Positions 45,809-57,544 of a stretch of 64,000 nt of DNA are shown here, piece after piece. Numbering within the stretch: position 1 is the stretch's first letter; every line of letters starts with the position of its first letter. The notes under the pieces are model-generated. The model had not been told where the DNA came from, searched no databases, and worked only from the letters and a program-made list of their open reading frames with translations. This DNA is from Clarireedia homoeocarpa. Taxonomy: Eukaryota; Ascomycota; Leotiomycetes; Helotiales; Rutstroemiaceae. The stretch is from assembly GCA_001465935.1 (NCBI GenBank), contig LNKV01000005.1, positions 1,352,690 through 1,416,689 of the forward strand, in the 5' to 3' direction. Made by a program: the position numbers and the translations under genes.

Positions 45809-47951
45809 ATGACAATCAGAAATATTGATGACGACGCGGCAGATTTCCGATTCGATGTACGCGCCATTAAAAGAGGGGATGCTACAGTAACCGTTGCGGA
45901 AGAACATCAAATCGAAGACCTCGAGGATTATCCTAGACGCCTACGCATTCGTATTCGCAGTCAGTTGGATAGTGAGGTTCTTGCTGCGGAGGACAGTCTT
46001 GACGGTTCGAGGGCGAGCGAATACGATTTCCAGGAGGAATTCGAGAGCAAAGCAAATATGGCTTCATGGAGTGGGCAGCCCGCGATTAAAGGGAGCACGG
46101 AGCAGATGCGTATGGCATTATTGACGTTCTCATTGGTGGGATTGCAGTGTGTTACGATATTCCGGAGAACAGATTGGACAAATTGACTGATGGGTAATAC
46201 AGGTTCACCTGGGGCATTGAAATGACCTGTAAGCTGGAGCCATGAATGCGCAAGCTGAGCAAGAATACTAATAAATGAATCTGGACAGACTGCACACCCT
46301 ATCTACTGTCGCTCGGTCTTACGAAATCGCGGACATCGCTGGTATGGATTGCAGGACCTCTATCCGGGCTGATTATGGCGCCGCTGGTAGGAGCTATGGC
46401 AGATAGGTCGCGCTCGAAGTGGGGAAGGAGGAGGCCATATATGGTTGGAGCTTCAGTATTGGTCGCATTGTGTTTGTTAGTCCTTGGGTGGACGAAAGAG
46501 ATTGTGAACCATTTTGTCGAAGAAGGAGAATTTAATAAGACTTGTACGATATTTTTGGCGGTTTTGGCAATCTATGCTGTGGATTTTGCCATTAATGCTG
46601 GTAGGTCAACAAAGAAACGTAAGAAAACTAGACTGATTCGTGGTAGTTCAATGGAGTTGCCGCAGCTTGATAGTGGATACATTACCCATCCAGAAACAGC
46701 AATCTGGGTCTGCATGGGGTAGGTATCCCGCATGATACTTAGGAGAATTAACGCTAACATATTTAACAGCAAGCAGGATGGCGGCTCTAGGTCACCTAGT
46801 CGGTTATGCTATTGGAACAGTTGATCTTGTTCAGATTTTCGGTCCTTCGATGGGGGATACCCAGTTCAAGAAGCTCATTTTGATTGCAGCGTTCGCTCTC
46901 TTGTTTTGCATAGGAGTTACTTCGTGGGCCGTAACAGAACGTGTCTTAATTTCCAGTAAAGACGCCGAAGCTCAAGCGGGTATTCTTAGGATTGCTCGAC
47001 AGATTTATAGAACAACAATGACAGTTCCGCCAAAGATCCAAGCCATCCTCTGGAGTCAGTTCTGGAGCTGGATTGGATGGTTTCCGTTCCTGTTCTACGG
47101 AACTACATATGTTGGAGAAACATATTTCAGATATGACGCGCCCCACGAAATCAAGCAGTCTAAGGATGCATTGGGTGATATTGGAAGGATTGGAAGCATG
47201 TCCCTTGTGGTTTTCTCCCTCGTCTCTTCGTGTGGGTCGTTTATCTTGCCCCTTTTAATAAAGTCACCTGATGAAGACAATTTCACCCAACGGCCACCAG
47301 CTAGCATCGCTAGATTTGTCGCAGCTTATAACAAGCATAAGCCCGATCTTCTCGGAGCTTGGTTTGTCGGCCATTTGATGTTCTCTGCGGCCATGTTTCT
47401 AGCACCTTTTGCATCCTCTTTCCGCTTTGCGACATCCCTAATCGCATTCTGTGGATTGTAAGTCAACCATGATATACACGACGTACACTCAGCTAATTAT
47501 CCCTAGACCATGGTCCGTTGCCTCCTGGGCACCATACGCCTTCCTTGGAGTCGAAGTCAACAAAATGGGCGGGGTTCCCAGCTACCGCCGTCTCTCGACA
47601 TCCGATCCTCTTGAACTGGAATCACCTACGGATATCCATTCCCCATCTCTGCTACGTCTCGAACATGGCTCATCTTCGGATGATGTTACTTCCACTGGCG
47701 AATTATCTGGGATCTACTTTGGAATTCTCAACATCTATACCACTATTCCTCAATTCATCGGAACATTCATTTCCATGATTGTCTTCAGCATTTTAGAGCC
47801 AGGAAAGAGCCCCGAATTGGCGCAGCATGCTCATCCAGATGAACACCATGGTACTGATGGACCGAATGCGATCGCAGTGTGCTTGTTCATCGGTGCGATC
47901 AGCACGATTGGCGCTGCTTATGCCACGAAGAGGTTGAAAGATTTGCAGTAG
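45809..47951 (+). CDS. Sucrose/alpha-glucoside:H+ symporter (MFS, GPH family)
   Basis: Six exons (45809-46146, 46203-46228, 46289-46600, 46647-46718, 46770-47457, 47507-47951) give 626 aa; one exon is only 26 nt. After a 100-residue acidic cytosolic N-terminus, TM1 begins and runs across the micro-exon (TFSLVGLQFTWGIEMTYCTPYLLSLGL). The plant-SUT/fungal Sut1 hallmark of the first half is clear: GLIMAPLVGAMADRSRSKWGRRRPYM, carrying the R-S-K-W-G-R-R-R-P loop between helices. About twelve membrane segments follow, ending in AVCLFIGAISTIGAAYA. Fungal relatives (S. pombe Sut1, general alpha-glucoside permeases) take up sucrose or maltose with protons at the plasma membrane; the exact substrate cannot be read from the sequence. 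Confidence 0.9.
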
Positions 47952-50900
47952 AGTAATGAAGTTGGCTGAAGGTGGGCGAATGTGTATCATTAGTTTACTA
48001 AGAGATAGAGCCGCACGCATAGCACTAGATGGGGGTTCTTCTCGTTTCAATTACACGGCGTTTACTGGTAGATGGCTGGCTGACTAGAAATCTATGATAT
48101 GAATTATCATGATTATGGTGCTTTTTAGTTTTTGGTATGTGCTGGGATTAGATAGAATAGAAGGGAATGGAATGGATACCACAGTCAAACCAAATATGTT
48201 ACATAATTCAATATGGATTTATGAAGCACTGTATTGTGTACCACGAGCGCTTGAATCGAAGAGTTCAATCGACGTTAAGCAATGTCTCTCTCTCTGTGTT
48301 ATAATTTGTGAATTTGTGAAAGCGTTTCCTACACAATGCTGATGCAAACACCAATGAGCACATCAACTATCCGAGGAACCTCGAATTTCCGATGTCTAAT
48401 TCGTTGATTCCTTATTATAGCAATCAGATACCCGATTGTTCAAGTAAACTTGAACATTGAGAACTTATATACATACCTACTTGTGTAGAGATCTCAAAAG
48501 CATATAGAAATTGTGGTCGAATATTGAAGTTTTGAAGTTAGTTGATCAGTTAGACCACAGGTGACCTGCCACAAGCAGTGAGTTTCTACACCTTGGCGCT
48601 CATTTCAGGCAGTCAATGGGATAGGCGATGAGCTCTATATTGGTGCAGCAGTACTTGAGCAAGGCAAAACAGAGAGATGTTGAACTTATCGAACGGAGTC
48701 CAGGAGGCGGATATGTCTTGGACGGAAGGGAAATGCAGAGGGAAAGAATGAGGAATCAATGTCGGGAAATTGTTACTGGGCAGGTAGAGAGGCCTTAAAG
48801 CGATCTTCGTTATCCTGTTCACACGAAGAGATAAAGTGGGAAGCCGTTATGGCCTGGGTGGACGTCGCGATCTACTTGACTGGTAAGAATCCTGCCAGCG
48901 CGGAGTCGGTTTCCCTTCCAACAACTTGCTTTCTTCCTCTTTCGCGTGTCAAGGTTTCTAAAGTATTGTGAATATCTCCATGTATGAGAAGCAGTTGTGT
49001 GAGCGGTTTACTAGCGATCAGGAGAGAACCACTCACATGAACACATACATCACACAATGAAATATATGGATACAAGCATATAATAAAGGGGTATTTTAGC
49101 AAGTTAAAATGAAATATTTATATACAAGAATCTTAGATCTTACCACCACCATTCATGTCCGCAATACATTTTCACAAATCAACCTTGCTATCAGTAATCA
49201 TATCCTCAATACCTTCCAAATCATCGATCTTGCTATGAGTAAGCATGTCCGAAAGATCTTCGGTCAATGGACCTGCTTGTTTTTGTATGACGCCACGAGC
49301 TGATGTCACTTTGGATCGTTTTGTATTATATGTCGAAGACTCGCCGTCAAACTTCCGCTTCGTTCAATCCGACGTTTAAATCTTCGTAGCGTGTGGAAAG
49401 AAAGAATCATCATACCACCTATCCTCTCGCTTCAACAGATCATGATCTTTGCCATGGTATTTTGCTGCATCATTCCTAACGTGTTTCAACATTGTCTTCC
49501 ATGTATTGAATATCTTCCCACACCCATTCTCGCATGCACACAACATGTCTTTCCTATCTCTAGACCTTGTAGCCATGTAATCATGACGTGTCTTCGTATC
49601 CCCGTATGGCGTATGCTCAATGCCGACCAGATGTGTTTCTACTGCTGTGCTGTCATGATAGACTCCTTTCTTCATGTCAATGTCATCTGTAGCGTGTAGG
49701 TTATCGACGCATTTGAAGCAGACGAAATCCTTCTGTGATGTGTAAGAGGGAGAGGGATTCGGAGCACTTTAAGTAAAGTAAATGGGAGATGGTAGTGAGG
49801 TCGAAGGAAAGTTGATGTGAAAGAGGAAGCGGCGCTGGGTATGTATCTACATGATTAAGCAGAAAGGAGCAAGTTAAGTAACAGTATGAAGCGAGCACAA
49901 CCTTCATCTCACTTTTGCTCTCGCCCTCATACCGACCGATACCGATGGAGCTCTCCTAGAACCGTCACTCCTTACCCTTCTACTCTTTCTTCTCCAACCT
50001 CTGCACTCTCCAATGTTGTTTAAGAATTCCCTTAACTTTTCCAAATTGGTAAGTGATTCCACATATCTCGATCTACTTAACTTGCACTACCATTCTTTCT
50101 CTGTCCAATTTCTCTAACCTGAAAATGTGTTCCTTACTTTCCCCTCTATAATGCTATATCCTCTTATTCTCCCTCATATATCGACTCTCATTGCCGGTCT
50201 CATGCTCCGAGTGTCGGATACTTGTGCTCTGATAAACAAACTAGATTCAACGATTGTATGCTCGGGTATTGGGCTGAAAGAAATTGACTGCATGTATTTC
50301 AAGAGCAAGATCATCGAAGGTCAAATACGCACTGAGGTTATTGAAAGGAAACCATTCATTGCAATTCCTGCTTCTCCCTGCTGGTAATATATATCATGTC
50401 GCGATACTAAAAGACCTCTAACTAACCTCCGACCCCCCAATTCCTCTTTGAATTTCTCTTCAAGACGCAGAATGGAACATATCATACATACGAATAGCGA
50501 GTTCTTTGGTGCTAGCAACTTTGTAGTTCGCCGGGCGCTGCAACGCTTCATGCGGCATGATTCTTGCTCCCACTGTCACGGTTCTCATCTGACCACCATG
50601 CCCGTGCTGTTGTGGAAAGTCTCGTAACAGCATCACTCCACTCCTTTGCGCGCGCCTTGGCTACGTTGAGCCTCCCCACGTCCCTCACGAGTCACGAACC
50701 CCATACTTTGGCGATTTGCGCCTGGAGTTGGCATTATGAGTGTTTCTTTGCTTTAAGCACATGACGTTGTCCACATTAATGAACATAGAGGCTTTTGTCC
50801 TGCAAATATCCTTCTGCAAGCAACTGGCTATCCAGCTCAATACGCTCTGCCTCATGGACCTATTGACAGTTGAATGGTAATTGAACAAGACAGGGACTAT

Positions 50901-52835
50901 GACACCTTGTTCGTTTGGTTTCGTGTAGACATGGCGGATTGCGATTGCCGCTGCTGACGGATTAGACGAACCAGCTTCATACCAGCATGCCATTAGACGA
51001 CTCATAGTATCGAGAGTTTGTTGGCCTCACAAAATTTCTTTCATCTGGAGTATTATGCGGGGAAGCAGGTTCGGGTCTTCAATGGCGCATGCAACTTCCA
51101 ACGTTGGAGCACACCTCACCACAGCAGTCCATATTGTAGCATCTGTGGTGTTCGAGACTTCATCGGCCAACAACACTTGCGCGGGATATTGGCGTATACT
51201 CTCTAATGCCAGGTTCCCAAAGCGATGCCCAGAATACTATACTTACGGGAATGAAGTAGAGAGCCGGTTCCCTCCATGCTGCGATAACACAAGAAGTGAG
51301 AAATGAGTGTTTCTTTGCTTTTGGCACTTTTTATCCTCCACGTTTATCGAGGGCATAGCTCATCCGATCTGCTGGTAATGGCATTTGCTTAAAGTTAAAC
51401 TGCTCAGTGGATGTCATCACATTGGATGCATGGACTGTTCGCTTCATAGTAGCGTAATATTGATTGCTTGTCGTATGCGGGAGTACACAAAATTTCGAAA
51501 GGGTAGTCATGGCTGGTGAATATGCCCCATTATCTGCTGGTTTCGTTGGGATCTCGGGACCATCGGCCCCAGACCACCGGTGATTGCAAGCTCGACCCGC
51601 TGCGAACTTTGGAAATGATGATGAATACCCGTAGTATGAAGTCTTGTTTAACAGGAAGAGAACACTTAAGAAGTATTCTACTTCAATTCGAGACCAAAAG
51701 TATCGCATGTACTAGACGATCAGTATAGCCGTCAACTTTGTTGACAAGACACTTCGCGCACCCTCATCTGTTCATGTCATCATCAGCCTCGACAGGGGTA
51801 AAACCCGCGAGCGTGGCTGACACTGTGGCTCAGCATTAAAAATCTATGAGTTTTCTCGGCGGCCACTAGTTTCGCAATCAGCTTTATTGTCCATGGTTCT
51901 TGTGTGGGGTTTTCCACGGAAGCTCTTCACGATAAATTTGTGTGCCTTGGTGTAAGGTTACATCGACCTGCCACAGAGTTCGATGTTATGCAGACAAAGC
52001 TTATTGCAAGACTAGAAGCGGTACCTTACTTCCGTACAGTCACTAACTAAATCGGCTTTCCCGCCAAACTTAGTGCGAAAGTTTCAGCCCGCGCGGTAGA
52101 TAGTGATGCCCCAGAAGGCGTCACCCGTCAAAGGCCCATATTCCTTAACCGCCTACGGAAGAGCCGCCTACGGAAGAAACCCCCTTCCCCCTCCAAAAAT
52201 TGCTTTTTTCCCCAAAGTGCTCAGAAAAGCCTAAAATCTTCCACAGTCCGTACAATTAAGTCATAGATCATGAATATCGACTCTTTTTCTTCATTTTGTT
52301 GCGTTGTTATGATTAAATAGGCTATTGGGCAGTTGAGGAGTTGTGGGTGGTTGTCGGCCAATCCCTTATATCCAAAAAGCTTAGACGCTAGGTGCGGGGG
52401 TGGATGTACTCCTCCACGACGATACAGTATAAGTGGCTGAAATTGGTCTGTGCCCATGCAGCTTATGCTATCTTTAGGCTTCAATAGCTGAAATCCCCCA
52501 AGTTTTAAGCACAATACAATTTGCCTGCTTAGGAATTTAAAAATCAAGTCACATCAAGTTTCATTGAGTTTTGGGAGAGTTTTGCTATTACTGAAGTAAC
52601 AGCTCTCGCCTACCAAAATTGGCCGCTTTTTTCTTCGCCGAGGACGATATATAACTTAACTAGACATTCGAACGTGACGCACAGTGAAGCTGAGCGCGAC
52701 GGCGGGGCAGCGTTAAGAACGCGCAGCCTGATCAACTTCTCCTGCCGCCGCAAAATTCAAGGATCGTTGTCCTTGTCTAACAACGATTCTGGAGACAGCC
52801 ATCTATATCCATCACATATCAGCTTTACAATCAGT
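47952..52835. other. 4.9 kb accessory stretch with decayed coding traces
   Basis: No intact recognised gene is seen. There is a possible small zinc-binding ORF at 49376-49675 (listed separately). A plus frame 50127-50387 and minus-strand peptide-like stretches between 50470 and 51710 are interrupted by stops and frame changes. GCCTACGGAAGA is duplicated near 52150-52175. The last about 160 bp are the leader of the first NLR. Confidence 0.45.
49376..49675 (-). CDS. Hypothetical small protein with a possible zinc-finger-like motif
   Basis: The 99-codon frame starts MKKGVYHDSTAVETHLVGIEH and contains CACENGCGKIFNTWKTMLKH with a further His, an arrangement like a C2H2 finger (C-x3/4-C-x12-H-x8-H), plus many charged residues. 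The frame stays open upstream of the ATG through another CxxC pair (CFKC) to a possible splice acceptor near 49737, so the true start may lie further up in a spliced exon. No family is recognised. Coding status rests only on composition and the Cys/His spacing. Confidence 0.3.
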   Translation of the reverse strand: MKKGVYHDSTAVETHLVGIEHTPYGDTKTRHDYMATRSRDRKDMLCACENGCGKIFNTWKTMLKHVRNDAAKYHGKDHDLLKREDRWYDDSFFPHATKI

Positions 52836-55800
52836 ATGGGATTCTGTTCAAAGATTAGGAGGAAATTTTTAGGAAAGTCTAAGGAAAAGCTCAGCGGTGA
52901 GGGTAAAGGAGGGAATATAGGCTCTTCTCTACCTGCGACTGCGGCAGTGGACCTATCCTCCCCCCCAACAACGGTGATGCAGGGCTCGGCCTCTGAGCCT
53001 GCTAACGTCTCGTCCATCCCGACAATCATCGCACACCCGCCTCCTGAGCAGGTCCCGCCATCTATTGTACAACCTGCGAGTAGCAGTCCCGCCCCAGCTC
53101 CATCTGTTCCTATTCAGCCAACAGTTTCTGATACCCTTGCTGCTCCTCTGAGCCACGACCTCGATCCTTGGGCTCGAGCTTATGAGATGTTTCAGAACCG
53201 GCAGCCTCAGCTAGTTGCAGACTACAAGAAGTACCTAGCTTCTCTGCAAGATGACGCTGCAGCCAGCACAGATCTCTCAACCCCGAGGTCCGTCGAATCC
53301 ATCGTGAAGCAGCTATTGAAAGATAGGGAGAAGAAGCAGTAGCGAGTATCACTTCTGGGAAAGGATATAAAGACTCGGGAACAAGCCGAGAGGTTAGTAA
53401 AGTTTCTCATATGGTCCGACTCGATAGTCAAGAGCACTGTCAGTGTTTAACTATACGCCGTGCTTGCATAGTCCGGTGTTTCATTACTTCTTCCAGTAAG
53501 TATATGACCCTCCAGGTTCCTTTGCGGATGCTTACCCTGGCAGCTTCTTACTAGCGGCACCGTGCAAAATAAAGCTATACTGAAAGGCTTTAATTCGATC
53601 AACGATATCCAAGTCTATTGGAGAATCAGCGAGGAGACTTATCTCAAATCCCAACATCGACAAAATTACCAAGACCTCGTCGAACCTTTAGCTAAGCTTT
53701 ATTCCCACGTTATCGAATATCAGGCTAGGGTTATATGTTATCTATCTAGCGCTCAACTCTCCCGTGCATGGCAAAATATAACCGATCAGAATAATTGGGT
53801 TAACTTAGCGGGCGAGGTCAATGACTTGAGCAAGGGGTGCAGCGACTGCATCGATCCTCTCCGAGAGGGGGAGCTGCGGAAAAATAGGGATAGCCAACTA
53901 CAAGAGATACAGGAGTCGCGGGCGATCCTCGATGAAATTCGGTGTATCCTCGAAGAAAGCAGAGAGCAGACCCAGAGACACTATGAGAAACAGGAGGAAA
54001 GAGATCTTCTTCGAGATCTCGCGTCTAACTATGAAGGCTACAAAAACTTCAACGAAATCAGAGTGCCAGGTATATGCGAGTGGTTCTTCGACGACGACAG
54101 ATTCCGTAGATGGCGAGACAGCGGCATTTTCAGTCTTCTCTGGGTTTCCGCGGGTCCTGGTTGCGGCAAATCAGTCTTATCGCGGGCTCTAATAGATGAG
54201 GGACGACTGTCAACAAATGTTACAACTTCAACAGTCTGTTACTTCTTTTTCAAGGATAGAGAAGAAGGCCGTATAGAGAGCACTAATGCCTTGTGCGCAA
54301 TACTCCACCGACTTTTCACCCAGGACCCTACCGGCAAACTAATCAGATATGCACTGGACAGTTATCAGAACTATGGCAGAAAGCTTACACTGAATTTCTC
54401 CGAGCTATGGCAAATCCTGGAAAACTGCGCTGGATCCTCGGATACAAGAGAAATCGTTTGCATTCTCGACGCTCTGGACGAATATAATACAGCCGGCAGG
54501 CTGCAATTAATTAACCAGCTTAAAGAGTTCTATTTTAAGCAGGACCAGTCTAGCCGTCGCTTGAAGCTCAAGTTCCTTATCACTAGTCGCCTATATAGTG
54601 ATCTCGAGGCATCTTTCAGAAATTTCTCTAATACAACCGTATATCTGCAATTTGACGGTGACAACAAGTCTAAGGAAATTAATCAAGAGATAAATTTAGT
54701 CATTGACACTAGAATGGATGATATTGCAGGTGATTTTGCCGATGAGGACCGCCGTAAGATTTCTGAACGTCTGAAAAGCATGAATCATCGCACATACCTC
54801 TGGCTCCACCTCACTATTGACATTATTCAGCGGAGCCCGTCTGAGTATAGCCGAAGGTGTGACGTAGAAACCTTATTGAATGAGCTACCGGCGGAGATAT
54901 CTGACACATACGAAAAGATCTTGGGCAGAAGCAAAAATGAAAAGCATACTGAAATTCTTCTTCAAATAATCCTTGCAGCGGCACAACCACTGACACTCGA
55001 CGAGGCTAATATTGCCTTAACATTAGCTTTACAGAAGGAATAATTCATGTCGCACGCGGAACTACAGTCAAGCCTGTGGCCAAGCAAAAGTTTCCAAAGC
55101 ACCGTGAAAAATCTTTGTGGCCTCTTCATCAATGTCTATGATTCAAAGCTGTCTTTCATTCACCAGACAGCTAGGGAGTTCCTTTTACATTCTAAACGTC
55201 AAGGGAAGTGGAAAGGGCGCTTGAATATACCAGAGTCGCACAGTACGATATCACGACCATGTCTCTATTATTTGCTACTGCCGGATATCGTAACGCTAGT
55301 TCAAGGCGACGATGCTAATAACCCACAATATCCCTTTTTCCATTACGCCGCTTTACACTGGCCTTTGCACTACAACTCGCAGAATTTTCACGATACGGGT
55401 ATAGGGAGCGAGAAGGAAATATCCGCATTAGCACTGAGTCTCTGTGAGACCGGATCGAAACGATATAACGCCTGGTCCAGTAGATATGCGACCAAGATAT
55501 TTATGTTTCCTATATTCCCTAGCCCCCTTGCTTTAGCATCGTATTTCGGTTTTAAGGGCATAGTCCAGCTGCTGCTCGCGACTGGTCAAGTCGAGTCTGA
55601 CTCAAAGGATAAATCCAATCGAACGCCACTCTCATGGGCAGCTGAGAAGGGGCACAAGGACATAGTCCAGCTGCTGCTCGCGACTGGTCAAGTCGAGCCT
55701 GACTCAAAGGATAAATCCAATCGAACACCACTCTTATATGCAGCTCAGTATGGGTACAAGGACATAGTCCAGCTGCTGCTCGCGACTGGTCAAGTCGAGC

Positions 55801-56204
55801 CTGACTCAAAAAATAAATCCAATCAAACGCCACTCTTATGGGCAGCTGGGAAGGGGCACAAGGACATAGTCCAGCTACTGCTCGCGACTGGTCAAGTCGA
55901 GCCTGACTCAAAGGATAAATCCAATCGAACACCACTCTTATATGCAGCTCAGTATGGGTACAAGGACATAGTCCAGCTGCTGCTCGCGACTGGTCAAGTC
56001 GAGCCTGACTCAAAGGATGAATCCAATCAAACGCCACTCTTATATACAGCTGGGAAGGGGCACAAGGACATAGTCCAGCTACTGCTCGCGACTGGTCAAG
56101 TCGAGCCTGACTCAAAGGATGAATCCAATCGAACGCCACTCTTATATGCAGCTGGGCGGGGGCATAAGGACATAGTCCAGCTGCTACAAAAGTATATTAA
56201 TTAA
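52836..56204 (+). pseudogene. NACHT-ankyrin NLR (fungal STAND), broken by four in-frame stops
   Basis: Exons 52836-53495 and 53544-56204 (48-bp intron) would span 1107 codons. The start MGFCSKIRRKF carries Gly2/Cys4, suited to N-myristoylation and palmitoylation. A Pro/Ser linker follows, then the N-terminal NWD/NACHT_N-type domain (DPWARAYEMFQNRQPQL... to about residue 390) and a NACHT ATPase with P-loop GPGCGKS (about 424-430) and Walker B CILDALDEY (about 530). The post-NACHT segment includes LSFIHQTAREFLLH, and the end is six full 34-residue ankyrin repeats plus a terminal partial unit. Stops interrupt codons 169 (TAG, 53340), 205 (TAA, 53448), 212 (TAG, 53469) and 720 (TAA, 55041). The frame is otherwise intact on both sides of each. 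Such NLRs act in fungal allorecognition and programmed cell death. The rest is too well preserved to be old decay. Confidence 0.85.
55561..56196 (+). repeat. Near-identical 102-bp ankyrin repeat units
   Basis: Units begin at 55561, 55663, 55765, 55867, 55969 and 56071, with a truncated seventh at 56173. Each encodes IVQLLLATGQVEPDSKDKSN-type sequence. Most differences fall at a few codons (GHK/GYK, DK/DE, R/Q, WAA/YAA), and GHK and GYK units alternate, giving a 204-bp higher-order period. Confidence 0.95.
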
Positions 56205-57251
56205 TCATTTACTTTATATTATATTTGTTTTTATAACTTTGATAAAGAGGGGCTTGGGGAGATGAAGTTTATATATCAATTTCCAAAATGTTAGATAAGT
56301 TTAATCTACAAAATTCTAGAAACTTCGAACGCAGGTGTACAGAGTGATGTCTTAGGCGCCCAATCAGCTGTGTAGGTGCGAATCGTTGTGATAAGACGAA
56401 GAACTTATTATCCCAGGCAAAGAAAAATACTGCTAGTACACATAAAACCTCTGAAGTTATGAAATGTAGAGTATACGAAGCCTATAAAGCCGCTGAACGT
56501 GGGGAGCACGAACAACTGATCGTTGTACCTTTCCGAATCCCAGGAGGAACCTCTATACCCCGTTGCAATTTTGTGACAACAAAACTTGCCCTGCTGGACC
56601 ATGAAAAGAATATGTAACATTCGATGGGTTTTCACAAAGCTCCTGTGCGAAATTGTTGAATTAACAAGTTAGGTGCTTCTCTCTACAACCTAAGTGCAAC
56701 CCCATTTCTTTTATGAAGAACGATAATTATCTCTAGTTCAGCTAGTCAGCCTTCTTATGTTTCTCTGATTTCTCTTCCGGTCCAGAAAAAAAATGCATAT
56801 AGTGATAGGAATTTTCCCCTCCTCTTCAATCAGGCATTCGGAAAATGGAGTCTGTTCTATAAATCGAAACGAACTTGCGATTTGCTTTCAGTGAGCCCAC
56901 TTTGTTATCAAGGCTTGCGTTGGGTACCATGTAATGGGAGCAGAATGGGGCAAGGCCCGTATAATCTCTAAGTGTCCTCTCATTCTGATGCTGGTGTCGA
57001 AGAATAAGCGTTTCTTTGCAAAATCTGGAGGAATCACCCAATGCTGATTGTCAGCGGATTCCGTACTTGACATAGAGGGGCCTAGTGGAATAGAGAATCC
57101 GGGAAACCAAATCTTAGTTGCCAATAGAATCTGTTTCTCGCCGCTATTGCCTTGACCCCTGCTGGGCAGCGTTATTGGAATTCGATTTTGGAAATTAGCT
57201 GTTATATGATTCCAAGCTAGATGTGCTTCTCGGTAGGAGCGTTTCCTTCAT
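56205..57251. other. Spacer between the NLR and the transposon relics
   Basis: Minus frames at 56408-56635 and 56888-57124 and a plus frame at about 56426-56617 read as ordinary protein composition but overlap on opposite strands. They lack family motifs and are not called. Confidence 0.4.
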
Positions 57252-57476
57252 CTAGGCTGCGGCGGAAACCGAGTGGGCCGGTTGCTGACCCTTATGGGGC
57301 CTCATTGGGTAGGCTGAGAAAATGAAAACCCGGCCCACGACCCGTGGGTTACCCACTGGGTCCTTGGCAACTAACTGGGTAACCCATGGGCGAGATATTC
57401 CATTGTCCCATTACCCACTCCACCCATGGAGTCCCAGTGGGCGGGACAAGAAGTTGAAAACCAGACCCATGGGGCC
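57252..57476. mobile_element. Truncated copy of a GGGTTACCCA-rich element
   Basis: It starts CTAGGCTGCGGC like the element at 58377, and shares the blocks GGCTGAGAAAATGAAAACCCGGCCCACGACCC, the GGGCGGGACAAGAAG block and the terminal CCCATGGGGCCC. It lacks the last about 15 bp that hold the right terminal inverted repeat in the other copy. Confidence 0.7.
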
Positions 57477-57530
57477 CAAGTCACGGTCATCCCAAGTCAC
57501 GGTCATCCCAAGTCACGGTCATCCCAAGTC
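57477..57530 (+). repeat. 16-bp tandem repeat x3 (CAAGTCACGGTCATCC)
   Basis: Three perfect copies plus the first six bases of a fourth, sitting exactly at the junction between the truncated element and the reverse transcriptase relic. Confidence 0.85.
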
Positions 57531-57544
57531 GAGGGCATGTCCCT

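Noticed and set aside
55552..56139. A 195-codon open frame on the minus strand across the ankyrin repeats
   Set aside because: The 102-bp repeat is a multiple of three, so any stop-free antisense unit stays open through the array. The sense strand encodes clear ankyrin repeats.
56408..57124. Small frames on both strands downstream of the first NLR
   Set aside because: Peptides look plausible on both strands at once with no supporting motif. They may be relics, but direction cannot be decided.
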